From the NCBI GenBank assembly GCA_963169595.1, contig CAUJFM010000170.1:1-20102 (forward strand): DNA of 20,102 bases. The letters run 5' to 3'. A program made the position numbers and the translations under genes. Below, in pieces: positions 1-7,374 of this stretch. A model generated the notes under the pieces. The model made no database searches and was not told the origin of the DNA. It was given only the letters and a program-made list of their open reading frames with translations. How positions within the stretch are numbered: position 1 is the stretch's first letter; each line of letters begins with the position of its first letter. The stretch comes from Bacteroidota bacterium. GTDB taxonomy: Bacteria > Bacteroidota > Bacteroidia > Flavobacteriales_F > PHOS-HE28.

Positions 1-1358
1 TGATCGACCTGGTGCCGGGCCGCTCCCAGAGCATGGCGGTGGAAGGTGCGGGCACCAACCGGGGCGGGGCCCTGGGCACCTCGGTGAGCCTGGCCTACCG
101 GCACCGCAACCTGTTCCGCACCATGGTGGCCCTGCAGGCCCAGATCACCCTGGGCCTCGAGGCCCAGCAGAGCCTCACCGGAGCGGGCACGGGCGTGGAG
201 GAGGCCACCACGGGGAGCGTCACCAGCTCCGGTCTGTTCAACACGGTGGACATCGGTCCGGAACTGACCCTGCGCTTCCCCTACTTCCTGCTGCCCGTGA
301 AGCGTGAACGTTTCTCCGGACAGGCCGCGCCCCGCACCCTGCTCAGCACCCTGTACAACTACCAGCGCCGTCCGGATTACAGCCGCACCCTGGCCAAGCT
401 CTCCTTCGGCTATGAATGGCTGGAGAGCAGCACGCGCACCATGAGCCTCTTCCCCGTGGAGGTGAACGTGGTGCGCATCCCCGTGCTGAGCGGCGATTTC
501 CGCCGGTACCTGCAACAGGCCAACGACCCGGTGCTGACCGACAGCTATACGGACCACCTGATCACCGGCATCCGCGGCCAGCTGGTGACCAACACCCGTC
601 CGCCGGGCTCCGTGGCGCCGCGCAACAGCTACTTCAGCCGCCTCACCCTGGAATGGGCGGGGCACCCCATGGGCCTGCCCATTCCCCGCTGGCTGAGCAC
701 CATGACCACCGACACGGCCGGCAACACCTACGGCACGGTGGCCGGTGTGCGCTACGCGGAGTATGTGAAGCTCGATGCCGACCTGCGCTGGTTGCGCGTG
801 ATCCACTCCAAGAGCAGCGTGGCCTTCCGCGCCGCCGCCGGCGTGGGCATGCCCTACGGCAACCTGGGCGTGCTGCCCTTCGAGAGCAGCTTCTTCGTGG
901 GCGGCGCCAACGGCCTGCGCGCCTGGCGGGCCCGCTCCATCGGCCCGGGTTCGTACAGCGCCCCCCTGGTGGCCTTCGACCGCATCGGGGAGCTGCGCCT
1001 GGAGGGCAACGTGGAATACCGGTTCAAGCTGATCAGCTACCTCGAGGGCGCGCTGTTCGCCGATGTGGGCAACATCTGGAACTGGAAGGAGGACCCCGCC
1101 AAGCCCGGCAGCGGCATCAGCACCGACCTGCTGAGCGAGCTGGCCGTGGGCACGGGCATCGGTGCACGCCTCAACTTCGACTTCCTCATCGTACGCTTCG
1201 ACCTGGGCCTGCAGACCAAGGACCCCTCGCTGCCCAAGGGCGAGCGTTGGCTCTTCCAGGCCAAGGACGAGTTCGAGGCGCGCGCCCGGGAACGCGGCGT
1301 GACCGTGGATTACAAACCCCAGTTCAACTTCAACCTCGGCATCGGCTATCCGTTCTGA
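1..1358 (+). CDS. Omp85-family outer-membrane protein (TamA/BamA-like), 5' partial
   Basis: Reading frame open from the left edge (in-frame codons from base 3), so only the C-terminal 451 residues are present and the start lies outside the window. What is seen is long amphipathic beta-strand sequence. A conserved loop carries GGANGLRAWRARSIGPG, which corresponds to the loop-6 motif of Omp85 barrels, usually (V/I)RG(Y/F). A later strand reads ALFADVGNIW, and the protein ends in aromatic phenylalanine (IGYPF), the usual C-terminal signal of outer-membrane barrels. This family inserts or translocates proteins at the outer membrane; POTRA domains would be expected upstream but cannot be seen. In Bacteroidota the closest known type is the TamA/TamL-like surface antigen group rather than essential BamA, but the fragment cannot decide this. 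No convincing terminator follows; the fbaB promoter lies about 50 bases downstream. Confidence 0.85.
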   Translation, partial: IDLVPGRSQSMAVEGAGTNRGGALGTSVSLAYRHRNLFRTMVALQAQITLGLEAQQSLTGAGTGVEEATTGSVTSSGLFNTVDIGPELTLRFPYFLLPVKRERFSGQAAPRTLLSTLYNYQRRPDYSRTLAKLSFGYEWLESSTRTMSLFPVEVNVVRIPVLSGDFRRYLQQANDPVLTDSYTDHLITGIRGQLVTNTRPPGSVAPRNSYFSRLTLEWAGHPMGLPIPRWLSTMTTDTAGNTYGTVAGVRYAEYVKLDADLRWLRVIHSKSSVAFRAAAGVGMPYGNLGVLPFESSFFVGGANGLRAWRARSIGPGSYSAPLVAFDRIGELRLEGNVEYRFKLISYLEGALFADVGNIWNWKEDPAKPGSGISTDLLSELAVGTGIGARLNFDFLIVRFDLGLQTKDPSLPKGERWLFQAKDEFEARARERGVTVDYKPQFNFNLGIGYPF

Positions 1359-1411
1359 GGACGCCGCCGGGCGGTGGAAGGACCACTTCCCCCCTCCCGG
1401 TCGTCTTTCGT

Positions 1412-1419
1412 TAGCTTTG
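1412..1419 (+). promoter_or_regulatory. Bacteroidota -7 promoter element upstream of fbaB
   Basis: TAGCTTTG matches the Bacteroidota -7 consensus TAnnTTTG exactly and lies 29 bases before the fbaB ATG. It is followed by CCGCC, as at 3510 and 10979. I see no clear TTG -33 element. Confidence 0.6.
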
Positions 1420-1448
1420 CCGCCTTCAACAACGGACCTGAACGCATC

Positions 1449-2519
1449 ATGCAGACCCTGAAGACCGGCCAGATCGAGGAGCTCCTCGGCAACGATGCCA
1501 GCAACCTGCTGGGCCACCAGTGCAAGACCATCGACAAAAGCGCCCTCAACCTTCCCGGCCCTGACTTCGTGGACCGCTGCTTCATGCAGAGCAACCGCAG
1601 CCCCCAGGTGCTGCGCAGCATCCAGGCCCTCTACGGCACGGGCCGCCTGGCCAACACCGGCTACATGAGCATCCTGCCCGTGGACCAGGGCATCGAGCAC
1701 AGCGCCGCGGCCAGCTTCGCCCCCAACCCCATCTACTTCGACGGGGAGAACATCGTGAAGCTCGCCCTGGAGGGGGGCTGCAACGCGGTGGCCAGCACCT
1801 ACGGTGTGCTGGGCAGTGTGGCGCGCAAGTACGCCCACAAGATCCCCTTCATCGTGAAGATCATCCACAACGAGCTGATGACCCTGCCGAACAAGTACGA
1901 CCAGGTGCTCTTCGGCACGGTGGAAAGTGCCTGGGAGATGGGGGCCGTGGCCGTGGGCGCCACCATCTACTTCGGCAGCGACGAGAGCACGCGCCAGATC
2001 ACCGAGATCGCCGAGGCCTTCCAGTACGCCCATGAACTGGGCATGGCCACCATCCTGTGGTGCTACCTGCGCAACCCCGGCTTCAAGAAGGACGGCACCG
2101 ACTACCACGTGAGCGCCGACCTCACCGGTCAGGCCAACCACCTGGGCGTCACCATCCAGGCCGACATCATCAAGCAGAAGCTGCCGGAGAACAACGGCGG
2201 CTACAACGCGCTGAGCGGCTACGGCAAGACGCATAAGAAGGTATACAGCGACCTGACCACCGACCACCCGATCGACCTGTGCCGCTACCAGGTGGCCAAC
2301 TGCTACATGGGCCGCATCGGCCTGATCAACAGCGGTGGGGCCAGCAGCGGCGCCGGCGACATGGCCGAGGCCGTGAAGACAGCGGTGATCAACAAGCGCG
2401 CCGGGGGCCAGGGTCTCATCAGCGGCCGCAAGGCCTTCCAGCGCCCCATGGGCGAGGGTGTGGCCCTGCTGAACGCCATCCAGGACGTGTACCTCGACAA
2501 GGGCATCACCATCGCCTGA
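1449..2519 (+). CDS. fbaB: Class I fructose-bisphosphate aldolase (DhnA/FbaB type)
   Basis: Cleaves fructose 1,6-bisphosphate to dihydroxyacetone phosphate and glyceraldehyde 3-phosphate (or the reverse) in the cytoplasm through a Schiff-base lysine. The 356-residue product is the usual FbaB length (about 350 in E. coli). From memory of that protein it is very similar over the second half: LRNPGFKKDGTDYHVSADLT, QANHLGVTIQADIIKQK, YQVANCYMGRIGLINSGGA, and the C-terminus QDVYLDKGITIA. The Schiff-base lysine should be in ADIIKQK near residue 242, by analogy with archaeal class I aldolases. The ATG at 1449 was chosen because it gives the family N-terminus and sits 29 bases after a -7 element; an upstream in-frame GTG at 1374 precedes that promoter and is not credible. 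The gene is monocistronic in appearance, since accD has its own promoter. Confidence 0.96.
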   Translation: MQTLKTGQIEELLGNDASNLLGHQCKTIDKSALNLPGPDFVDRCFMQSNRSPQVLRSIQALYGTGRLANTGYMSILPVDQGIEHSAAASFAPNPIYFDGENIVKLALEGGCNAVASTYGVLGSVARKYAHKIPFIVKIIHNELMTLPNKYDQVLFGTVESAWEMGAVAVGATIYFGSDESTRQITEIAEAFQYAHELGMATILWCYLRNPGFKKDGTDYHVSADLTGQANHLGVTIQADIIKQKLPENNGGYNALSGYGKTHKKVYSDLTTDHPIDLCRYQVANCYMGRIGLINSGGASSGAGDMAEAVKTAVINKRAGGQGLISGRKAFQRPMGEGVALLNAIQDVYLDKGITIA

Positions 2520-2593
2520 TCAGACCGACCGCAGGGGCGCCGGGATGTGGACTGCACCACGACCCGGCTCCCTTCGCACCACGCAGCACCTGC

Positions 2594-2601
2594 TAACTTC
2601 G
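2594..2601 (+). promoter_or_regulatory. Putative -7 element (TAnnTTCG variant) upstream of accD
   Basis: TAACTTCG lies 18 bases before the accD ATG. The TTCG variant recurs before rpe, the metalloprotease and the Asp-box gene in this window, which supports it as a real local variant of TAnnTTTG. Confidence 0.5.
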
Positions 2602-2619
2602 TCCAACGATCGATCGCAC

Positions 2620-3465
2620 ATGGGTTGGTTCACGCGCACCAAGGAGGGCATCACCACCAGCACCGACCAGAAGAAGGAGACCCCGGAGGGGCTGTGGTAC
2701 AAATGCCCCGAGTGCTCGGAGATCATGACCTCCGAGGACCACGAGAACAACCTGTGGGTGTGTGCCAAGTGCGACCACCACGAGAAGATCGGCAGTGCGG
2801 AGTACTTCGCCCTGCTCTTCGATGACCAGAAGTACACGGAGATCGCCGCGGACCTGGTGGCCGGCGACCCGCTGCACTTCGAGGACACCAAGAAGTACAC
2901 CGACCGCCTGGAGCGCACCCGCAAGGAGACCGGCCTGAACGATGCCCTGCGGGCCGCCGAGGGCAAGCTGGACGGGCACCTGGTGGTGATCGCCTGCATG
3001 GACTTCCGCTTCATCGGGGGCAGCATGGGCAGCGTGGTGGGCGAGAAGATCGCCCTGGCCGCCGACCAGGCCCTGAAGCGCAAGTGCCCCCTGGTGGTGA
3101 TCAGCAAGAGCGGCGGTGCGCGCATGATGGAGGCCGGCTTCAGCCTGATGCAGATGGCCAAGACCAGCGCCAAGCTGACCCTGCTGGCCAAGAAGAAACT
3201 GCCCTACATCAGCATCGTCACCGACCCCACCACCGGGGGCGTGACGGCCAGCTTCGCCATGCTGGGCGACCTGAACATCGCCGAGCCCAAGGCCCTGGTG
3301 GCCTTCGCCGGACCACGGGTGGTGCGTGAGACCATCGGCCGCGACCTGCCCGAGGGCTTCCAGACCAGCGAATTCGTGCTGGAGCACGGCTTCCTGGACA
3401 AGATCGTGCACCGCAGGGACCTCAAGGCCTTCCTGGCCAAGACCTTCCTGATGTTCCGGAGCTGA
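2620..3465 (+). CDS. accD: Acetyl-CoA carboxylase, carboxyltransferase subunit beta
   Basis: Carboxyltransferase beta subunit: with AccA it transfers the carboxyl group from biotin on AccB to acetyl-CoA, giving malonyl-CoA for fatty-acid synthesis. The 281-residue product has the N-terminal zinc ribbon of AccD, with C29, C32, C48 and C51 (CPEC, then CAKC), followed by the crotonase-like carboxyltransferase fold. Visible motifs there are GGSMGSVVGEKI, SKSGGARMMEAG, VTDPTTGGVTASFAMLGD and FAGPRVVRETI. The ATG at 2620 gives the usual MGWFTR start; an in-frame extension upstream would run through the promoter. Its partner accA and the biotin carboxylase genes are not in this window, so the holoenzyme genes are scattered. 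Confidence 0.97.
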   Translation: MGWFTRTKEGITTSTDQKKETPEGLWYKCPECSEIMTSEDHENNLWVCAKCDHHEKIGSAEYFALLFDDQKYTEIAADLVAGDPLHFEDTKKYTDRLERTRKETGLNDALRAAEGKLDGHLVVIACMDFRFIGGSMGSVVGEKIALAADQALKRKCPLVVISKSGGARMMEAGFSLMQMAKTSAKLTLLAKKKLPYISIVTDPTTGGVTASFAMLGDLNIAEPKALVAFAGPRVVRETIGRDLPEGFQTSEFVLEHGFLDKIVHRRDLKAFLAKTFLMFRS

Positions 3466-3509
3466 TCCGGGCCGGGGGCGCGAGGTGGTGGTTGGATCGG
3501 GAAAAGATC

Positions 3510-3517
3510 TATCTTTG
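3510..3517 (+). promoter_or_regulatory. Bacteroidota -7 promoter element upstream of rpsO
   Basis: TATCTTTG is an exact TAnnTTTG match, 19 bases before the rpsO ATG. A TTG at 3492-3494, 15 bases upstream, could serve as the -33 element, slightly closer than usual. Confidence 0.65.
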
Positions 3518-3536
3518 CCGCCTGTTACGAACGAAC

Positions 3537-3806
3537 ATGTACCTGACGAGCGAGGCCAAAAAGGCCATCTTCAAGCAGCACGGCGGTTCCGAGAAGAACA
3601 CCGGTGGGGCAGAAAGCCAGATCGCACTCTTCACCGAGCGCATCAACCACCTGACCGGGCACCTGAAGGCCAACAAGAAGGACCACGGCACCGAGAAGGC
3701 GCTGATGGCCATGGTAGGCAAGCGCAAACAGCTGCTGAACTACCTGAAGATGTACGATATCGAACGGTACCGTGCGATCATCGCGAAGCTTGGCCTGCGC
3801 AAGTAA
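3537..3806 (+). CDS. rpsO: 30S ribosomal protein S15
   Basis: Primary 16S rRNA-binding protein of the small-subunit platform. The product is 89 residues, the same length as E. coli S15. It shows the family features KHGGSEKNTGGAESQIALFT-like N-terminal helix region, TERINHLTGHLKANKKDHGT and the C-terminal KRKQLLNYLKMYDIERYRAI block with the terminal GLRK. Start ATG at 3537 gives the canonical length and lies 19 bases from a -7 element; an in-frame TTG at 3492 is upstream of that promoter and is rejected. It is followed by pnp, the conserved rpsO-pnp order seen in many bacteria. A strong terminator between the two suggests pnp depends on read-through or its own promoter. S15 autoregulation is known in E. 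coli, but I cannot identify the operator here. Confidence 0.97.
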   Translation: MYLTSEAKKAIFKQHGGSEKNTGGAESQIALFTERINHLTGHLKANKKDHGTEKALMAMVGKRKQLLNYLKMYDIERYRAIIAKLGLRK

Positions 3807-3814
3807 GGCATGCA

Positions 3815-3838
3815 CAGCGGCCGGCGCGCCGGCCACTG
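3815..3838. repeat. GC-only palindrome downstream of rpsO
   Basis: The 16 bases at 3819-3834 form a perfect palindrome (GGCCGGCGCGCCGGCC). It is flanked by CAG and CTG that extend the pairing after one mismatch. As RNA it folds to a very stable hairpin only 12 bases after the rpsO stop. It has no T-tract of its own and sits upstream of the terminator at 3867, so it may protect the rpsO 3' end or serve as a processing site. Confidence 0.55.
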
Positions 3839-3866
3839 AGTTCGGCAGATCCTGATCGAAAAAGGG

Positions 3867-3899
3867 GGGCGATCGTGATGCACGGTCGCCCTTTTCTTT
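3867..3899 (+). terminator. Rho-independent terminator of rpsO
   Basis: GGGCGATCG (3867-3875) pairs with CGGTCGCCC (3883-3891), giving nine pairs including one G-U, with a 7-base loop. TTTTCTTT follows at 3892-3899. The A-rich run just upstream can extend pairing with the T-tract. Confidence 0.85.
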
Positions 3900-3953
3900 A
3901 ACCCTGTGCGGGGTGCGGGTCAGGTCCCCAAAGAGAAACCCAACCACAAAACC

Positions 3954-3970
3954 GGCGCGAAAGGCGCGCC
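3954..3970 (+). promoter_or_regulatory. Hairpin immediately upstream of the pnp start codon
   Basis: GGCGCG (3954-3959) pairs with CGCGCC (3965-3970) around a 5-base AAAGG loop. The hairpin ends 7 bases before the pnp ATG. The only purine-rich, Shine-Dalgarno-like bases nearby are in the loop, so the structure could control pnp translation. PNPase autocontrol at its leader is known in E. coli; applying it here is inference. Confidence 0.35.
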
Positions 3971-3977
3971 CAAGAAC

Positions 3978-6263
3978 ATGAGACCACAAGGAATCACCAA
4001 GACCATCGACATGGGCGATGGCAAGGTCATCACGCTGGAGACCGGCGTGCTGGCGAAACAGGCCGACGGATCCGTGATGGCCCGCCTCGGCGACACCATG
4101 CTGCTGGCCACCGTGGTGGCCACCAAGGAGGCCCGCGAGGGCATCGACTTCCTGCCCCTGCAGGTGGAATACCGCGAGAAATTCAGCGCTGCCGGCCGTT
4201 TCCCCGGTGGCTTCTTCAAGCGGGAGGCCCGCCCCAGCGACCACGAGGTGCTGGTGAGCCGCCTGATCGACCGCGCCCTGCGCCCCCTCTTCCCGGACGA
4301 CTTCCACGGCGACACGCAGGTGGTGGTGAGCCTGATGAGCGCCGACAAGAAGAACCAGGCCGACGGCATCGCCTGCCTGGCCGCCGCCGCCGCCCTGGCG
4401 GTGAGCGACATCCCCTTCGGCGGACCCGTGAGCGAAGTGCGCGTGGGCCGCGTGAACGGCCGCTTCATCATCAACCCCACGGTGGATGAGCTGGAGGGCA
4501 ACGACCTCGACCTGATCGTGGCCGGCACCAAGGCCGACATCATGATGGTGGAGGGCGAGATGAAGGAGGTGCAGGAGGCCGACATGATCGAAGCGATCAA
4601 GTTCGCGCACGAGGCCATCAAGAAGCAGTGCACCGCGCTGGAGGAGTTCGCCGCCATGGTGCCCAAGGCCCAGGTGAAGCGCACCTACAGCCACGAGAAC
4701 AACGTGGAGGCGATCGGCCAGAAGATCATGGACTTCTGCTACCAGCGCTACTATGACCTGGCACTGACCCCGAGCAGCAAGGAGGTGCGCTCCGAGAACT
4801 TCGCCAAGGTGAAGGAGGAGTGCCTCGCCACCCTGAGCGACGAGGAGAAGACCGACAAGGCCATGCTGGCGCGCTTCTTCAAGAAGGCCCAGAAGAAGGC
4901 CGTGCGCAACGTGGTGCTGGACAAGGGTGTGCGCCTCGACGGCCGCAAGACCACGGACATCCGCCCCATCTGGAGCGAGGTGGACGTGCTGCCCGGCACC
5001 CACGGCAGCGCCGTCTTCACCCGTGGCGAGACCCAGGCCATCAACATGGTGACCCTGGGCAGCAGCATGGACGAGCAGACGATCGACCTCGCCACCCGCA
5101 AGGGCAGCGAGCGCTTCATGCTCCACTACAACTTCCCCAGCTTCAGCACCGGCGAGGTGAAGCCGATCCGCGGCCCCGGCCGTCGTGAGGTGGGCCACGG
5201 CAACCTGGCCCTGCGCGCGCTGAAGCCCGTGATCCCCGGTGTGGACAAGAACCCCTACACCATCCGCCTGAACTGCGACATCCTGGAGAGCAACGGCTCC
5301 AGCAGCATGGCCACCGTGTGCAGCGGCACCCTCGCCCTCATGGACGCGGGTGTGAAGATCGCCGCTCCGGTGAGCGGTATCGCCATGGGCATGATCAGCG
5401 ACGGCAAGCGCCACGCGATCCTCAGCGACATCCTCGGCGACGAGGACTTCCTGGGCGACATGGACTTCAAGATCTGCGGCACCGCCAAGGGCATCACCGC
5501 CACGCAGATGGACATGAAGGTGGACGGCCTGCCCTACGAGGTGCTGGCCCAGGCCTTGGAGCAGGCCCGTCAAGGCCGTCTCCACATCCTGAACGAGATG
5601 CTCAAGACGATGAGCGAGCCGCGCGCCGACTACAAGGACCATGCGCCGCGGATCATCACCATCACCATCCCGAAGGAGAGCATCGGCGCCGTGATCGGCC
5701 CCGGTGGCCGCGTGATCCAGGAGATCCAGGCCGAGACCGGAGCGCACATCAGCATCGACGAGATCGATGGCCTGGGCCATGTGGAGATCATGAGCGAGAA
5801 CAAGGCGAGCATCGATGCCGCCCTCGCCCGTGTGAACGCCATCGCCAACCCGCCCCAGGCGGAGGTGGGCGCCACCTACAAGGGCAAGGTGAAGACCATC
5901 ATGCCCTATGGCGCCTTCGTGGAGGTGCTGCCCGGCACCGACGGTCTGCTGCACGTGAGCGAGCTGGACTGGAAGCGCATCGAGCGTGTGGAGGACGTGC
6001 TGAAGGAAGGCGACGTGATCGAGTTCCAAGTGGTGGGCAAGGACCCGCGCACTGGCAAGCTGAAGCTGAGCCGCCGCGTGCTGCTGCCCAAGCCTGAAGG
6101 CTACGTGGAGCGCGAGCCCGCCATGGAGGATGAGCGCCGTGAGCGCCGCGACCGTGGTGATCGCCCCCGTCGCGATGATCGTCCGCGTCGCGACCACGGT
6201 GACCGCCCCCGCCGGGACCACGACGGCCCGCGCAACGAGGGCCATGCGCCCAGCGAGAACTAA
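3978..6263 (+). CDS. pnp: Polyribonucleotide nucleotidyltransferase (PNPase)
   Basis: Phosphorolytic 3'-5' exoribonuclease of mRNA decay, acting as a trimer in the cytoplasm. The 761-residue product shows all PNPase parts in order. First comes an N-terminal RNase PH domain (VEYREKFSAAGRFPGGFFKR), then an all-helical linker. The second RNase PH domain has GPGRREVGHGNLA, GSSSMATVCSGTLALMDAG and the catalytic DILGDEDFLGDMDFK near residue 484. A KH domain (SIGAVIGPGGRVIQEIQAET, near 563) and an S1 domain (YKGKVKTIMPYGAFVEVLPG, from about 633) follow. The last 45 or so residues are a low-complexity Arg/Asp tail with repeated GDRPRRD. ATG 3978 matches the family start (ITKTIDMGDGKVITLETG); the in-frame extension to GTG 3906 overlaps the rpsO terminator region and is not used. 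It follows rpsO after a terminator and ends in a UUCG-loop hairpin. Confidence 0.97.
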   Translation: MRPQGITKTIDMGDGKVITLETGVLAKQADGSVMARLGDTMLLATVVATKEAREGIDFLPLQVEYREKFSAAGRFPGGFFKREARPSDHEVLVSRLIDRALRPLFPDDFHGDTQVVVSLMSADKKNQADGIACLAAAAALAVSDIPFGGPVSEVRVGRVNGRFIINPTVDELEGNDLDLIVAGTKADIMMVEGEMKEVQEADMIEAIKFAHEAIKKQCTALEEFAAMVPKAQVKRTYSHENNVEAIGQKIMDFCYQRYYDLALTPSSKEVRSENFAKVKEECLATLSDEEKTDKAMLARFFKKAQKKAVRNVVLDKGVRLDGRKTTDIRPIWSEVDVLPGTHGSAVFTRGETQAINMVTLGSSMDEQTIDLATRKGSERFMLHYNFPSFSTGEVKPIRGPGRREVGHGNLALRALKPVIPGVDKNPYTIRLNCDILESNGSSSMATVCSGTLALMDAGVKIAAPVSGIAMGMISDGKRHAILSDILGDEDFLGDMDFKICGTAKGITATQMDMKVDGLPYEVLAQALEQARQGRLHILNEMLKTMSEPRADYKDHAPRIITITIPKESIGAVIGPGGRVIQEIQAETGAHISIDEIDGLGHVEIMSENKASIDAALARVNAIANPPQAEVGATYKGKVKTIMPYGAFVEVLPGTDGLLHVSELDWKRIERVEDVLKEGDVIEFQVVGKDPRTGKLKLSRRVLLPKPEGYVEREPAMEDERRERRDRGDRPRRDDRPRRDHGDRPRRDHDGPRNEGHAPSEN

Positions 6264-6285
6264 GCCTCGCACCTGTACGACCTGC

Positions 6286-6313
6286 ACGGAAGCCGCCTTC
6301 GGGCGGCTTCCGT
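6286..6313 (+). terminator. Hairpin terminator after pnp, UUCG tetraloop
   Basis: ACGGAAGCCGCC (6286-6297) pairs perfectly with GGCGGCTTCCGT (6302-6313), a 12-bp stem closed by TTCG. No T-tract follows, so it may act as a 3'-end stabiliser or an atypical terminator rather than a classical intrinsic one. Confidence 0.6.
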
Positions 6314-6404
6314 CGTTGATGGCCCCCGGTAACCTTGGCCGTGCCCCCCGCGTTGAAATGGCCCTACCCACTACCACGAACACACGACGCGCACCATGGC
6401 ACGA

Positions 6405-7271
6405 ATGCGGCAGCTGAAGATCACCAAGCAGGTGACCAACCGGGACACGCCGTCCCTCGACAAATACCTGCAGGAGATCGGGCGGGTGAAGCTCATCACC
6501 GCCCAGGAGGAAGTGGAGCTCGCGCGCCGCATCCGGGAGGGTGATCAACGGGCCTTGGAGCAGCTCACCAAGGCCAATTTACGCTTCGTGGTGAGCGTGG
6601 CCAAGCAGTACCAGGGCCAGGGTCTCAGCCTGCCCGACCTGATCAGCGAGGGCAACCTCGGCCTCATCAAGGCCGCGAGCCGCTTCGACGAGACGCGGGG
6701 CTTCAAGTTCATCAGCTATGCCGTGTGGTGGATCCGCCAGCAGATCCTGCAGAGCCTGGCCGAACAGGCCCGCATCGTACGCCTGCCGCTGAACAAGATC
6801 GGCTCGATCAACAAGATCAACAAGGCCTTCGCCAAGCTGGAGCAGGAGCACGAGCGCCCGCCCACCGCACACGAGCTCGCCGAAGTGCTGGAGATGACCC
6901 TCGAGGAGGTGAAGACCAGCCTGAACAACACCGGCAAGCACGTGAGCATGGATGCTCCCCTGCGCGATGATGGCGACAGCGGCACCATGATGGACGTGAT
7001 GAAGAACGACGATCTGCCGAGCCCGCTGGAGAGCCTGATGACCGACAGCCTGCGCACGGAGATCGAGCGCTCGCTGGCCGCCCTGGCCGGTCGCGAGGCC
7101 GATGTGATCCGCCTTTACTTCGGGCTGAACGGCAACCAGCCGCACACCCTGGAGGAGATCGGCCAGAAGTTCGACCTCACCCGCGAGCGTGTGCGCCAGA
7201 TCAAGGAGAAGGCCATCCGCCGCATGAAGCACACCAGCCGCAGCAGCGTGCTGAAGGCCTACCTGGGCTGA
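6405..7271 (+). CDS. rpoD: Primary RNA polymerase sigma factor (short Bacteroidota sigma-70)
   Basis: Housekeeping sigma factor directing RNA polymerase to TAnnTTTG-type promoters like those found across this window. The product is 288 residues from ATG 6405. There is no region 1.1, as expected for Bacteroidota primary sigma, which is far shorter than the E. coli protein. Region 1.2 is SLDKYLQEIGRVKLI. Region 2 contains ANLRFVVSVAKQYQGQGLSL, DLISEGNLGLIKAASRFDE and YAVWWIRQQILQSLAEQARI, followed by region 3. Region 4.2 carries the helix-turn-helix TLEEIGQKFDLTRERVRQIK. The chosen start gives the family N-terminus MRQLKITK; another in-frame ATG lies 9 bases upstream at 6396 and cannot be excluded. 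A possible weak -7 element (TAACCTTG, 6330-6337) is upstream. A heptad-repeat hairpin follows the gene. Confidence 0.96.
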   Translation: MRQLKITKQVTNRDTPSLDKYLQEIGRVKLITAQEEVELARRIREGDQRALEQLTKANLRFVVSVAKQYQGQGLSLPDLISEGNLGLIKAASRFDETRGFKFISYAVWWIRQQILQSLAEQARIVRLPLNKIGSINKINKAFAKLEQEHERPPTAHELAEVLEMTLEEVKTSLNNTGKHVSMDAPLRDDGDSGTMMDVMKNDDLPSPLESLMTDSLRTEIERSLAALAGREADVIRLYFGLNGNQPHTLEEIGQKFDLTRERVRQIKEKAIRRMKHTSRSSVLKAYLG

Positions 7272-7289
7272 AGAGCAATTCGTTGTTGG

Positions 7290-7315
7290 TTGTCAGTTGT
7301 CAGTTGTCAGTTGTC
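7290..7315. repeat. Heptanucleotide tandem repeat (TTGTCAG)
   Basis: Three complete head-to-tail copies of TTGTCAG (7290-7310) and a partial fourth (TTGTC) lie between rpoD and rpe. The reverse-complement sequence recurs at 7334-7346, so the array also forms a hairpin. It begins about 18 bases after the rpoD stop. Confidence 0.8.
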
Positions 7316-7351
7316 GGGGTGTGTTGACCCTGGCAACTGACAACTGCTTTT
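7301..7351 (+). terminator. Putative terminator of rpoD built from the heptad repeat
   Basis: CAGTTGTCAGTTG (7301-7313) pairs perfectly with CAACTGACAACTG (7334-7346), followed by CTTTT. The 20-base loop contains its own GGGT/ACCC pairing. Because the left arm is repetitive, slipped pairing with 7294-7306 is equally possible. Confidence 0.55.
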
Positions 7352-7362
7352 CCGGGTCATCC

Positions 7363-7370
7363 TACCTTCG
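7363..7370 (+). promoter_or_regulatory. Putative -7 element (TAnnTTCG) directly before rpe
   Basis: TACCTTCG ends only 4 bases before the rpe ATG. If used, transcription would begin at or next to the start codon, giving a leaderless or near-leaderless message. Confidence 0.5.
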
Positions 7371-7374
7371 CGCC

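Noticed and set aside
3899..3906. TAACCCTG as a separate promoter for pnp
   Set aside because: It matches only the TA and final TG of TAnnTTTG and overlaps the T-tract of the rpsO terminator; too weak to list.
3525..6548. A 3-kb open frame on the minus strand across rpsO, pnp and the start of rpoD, rich in His, Leu, Val and Ala
   Set aside because: It is antisense to three certain genes, has no family motifs, and its composition is what GC-rich codon bias produces on the opposite strand.
7290..7346. The TTGTCAG array considered as a CRISPR or attachment site
   Set aside because: The units are 7 bases with no spacers, no cas or integrase gene is nearby, and pairing with the inverted copy fits a terminator better.
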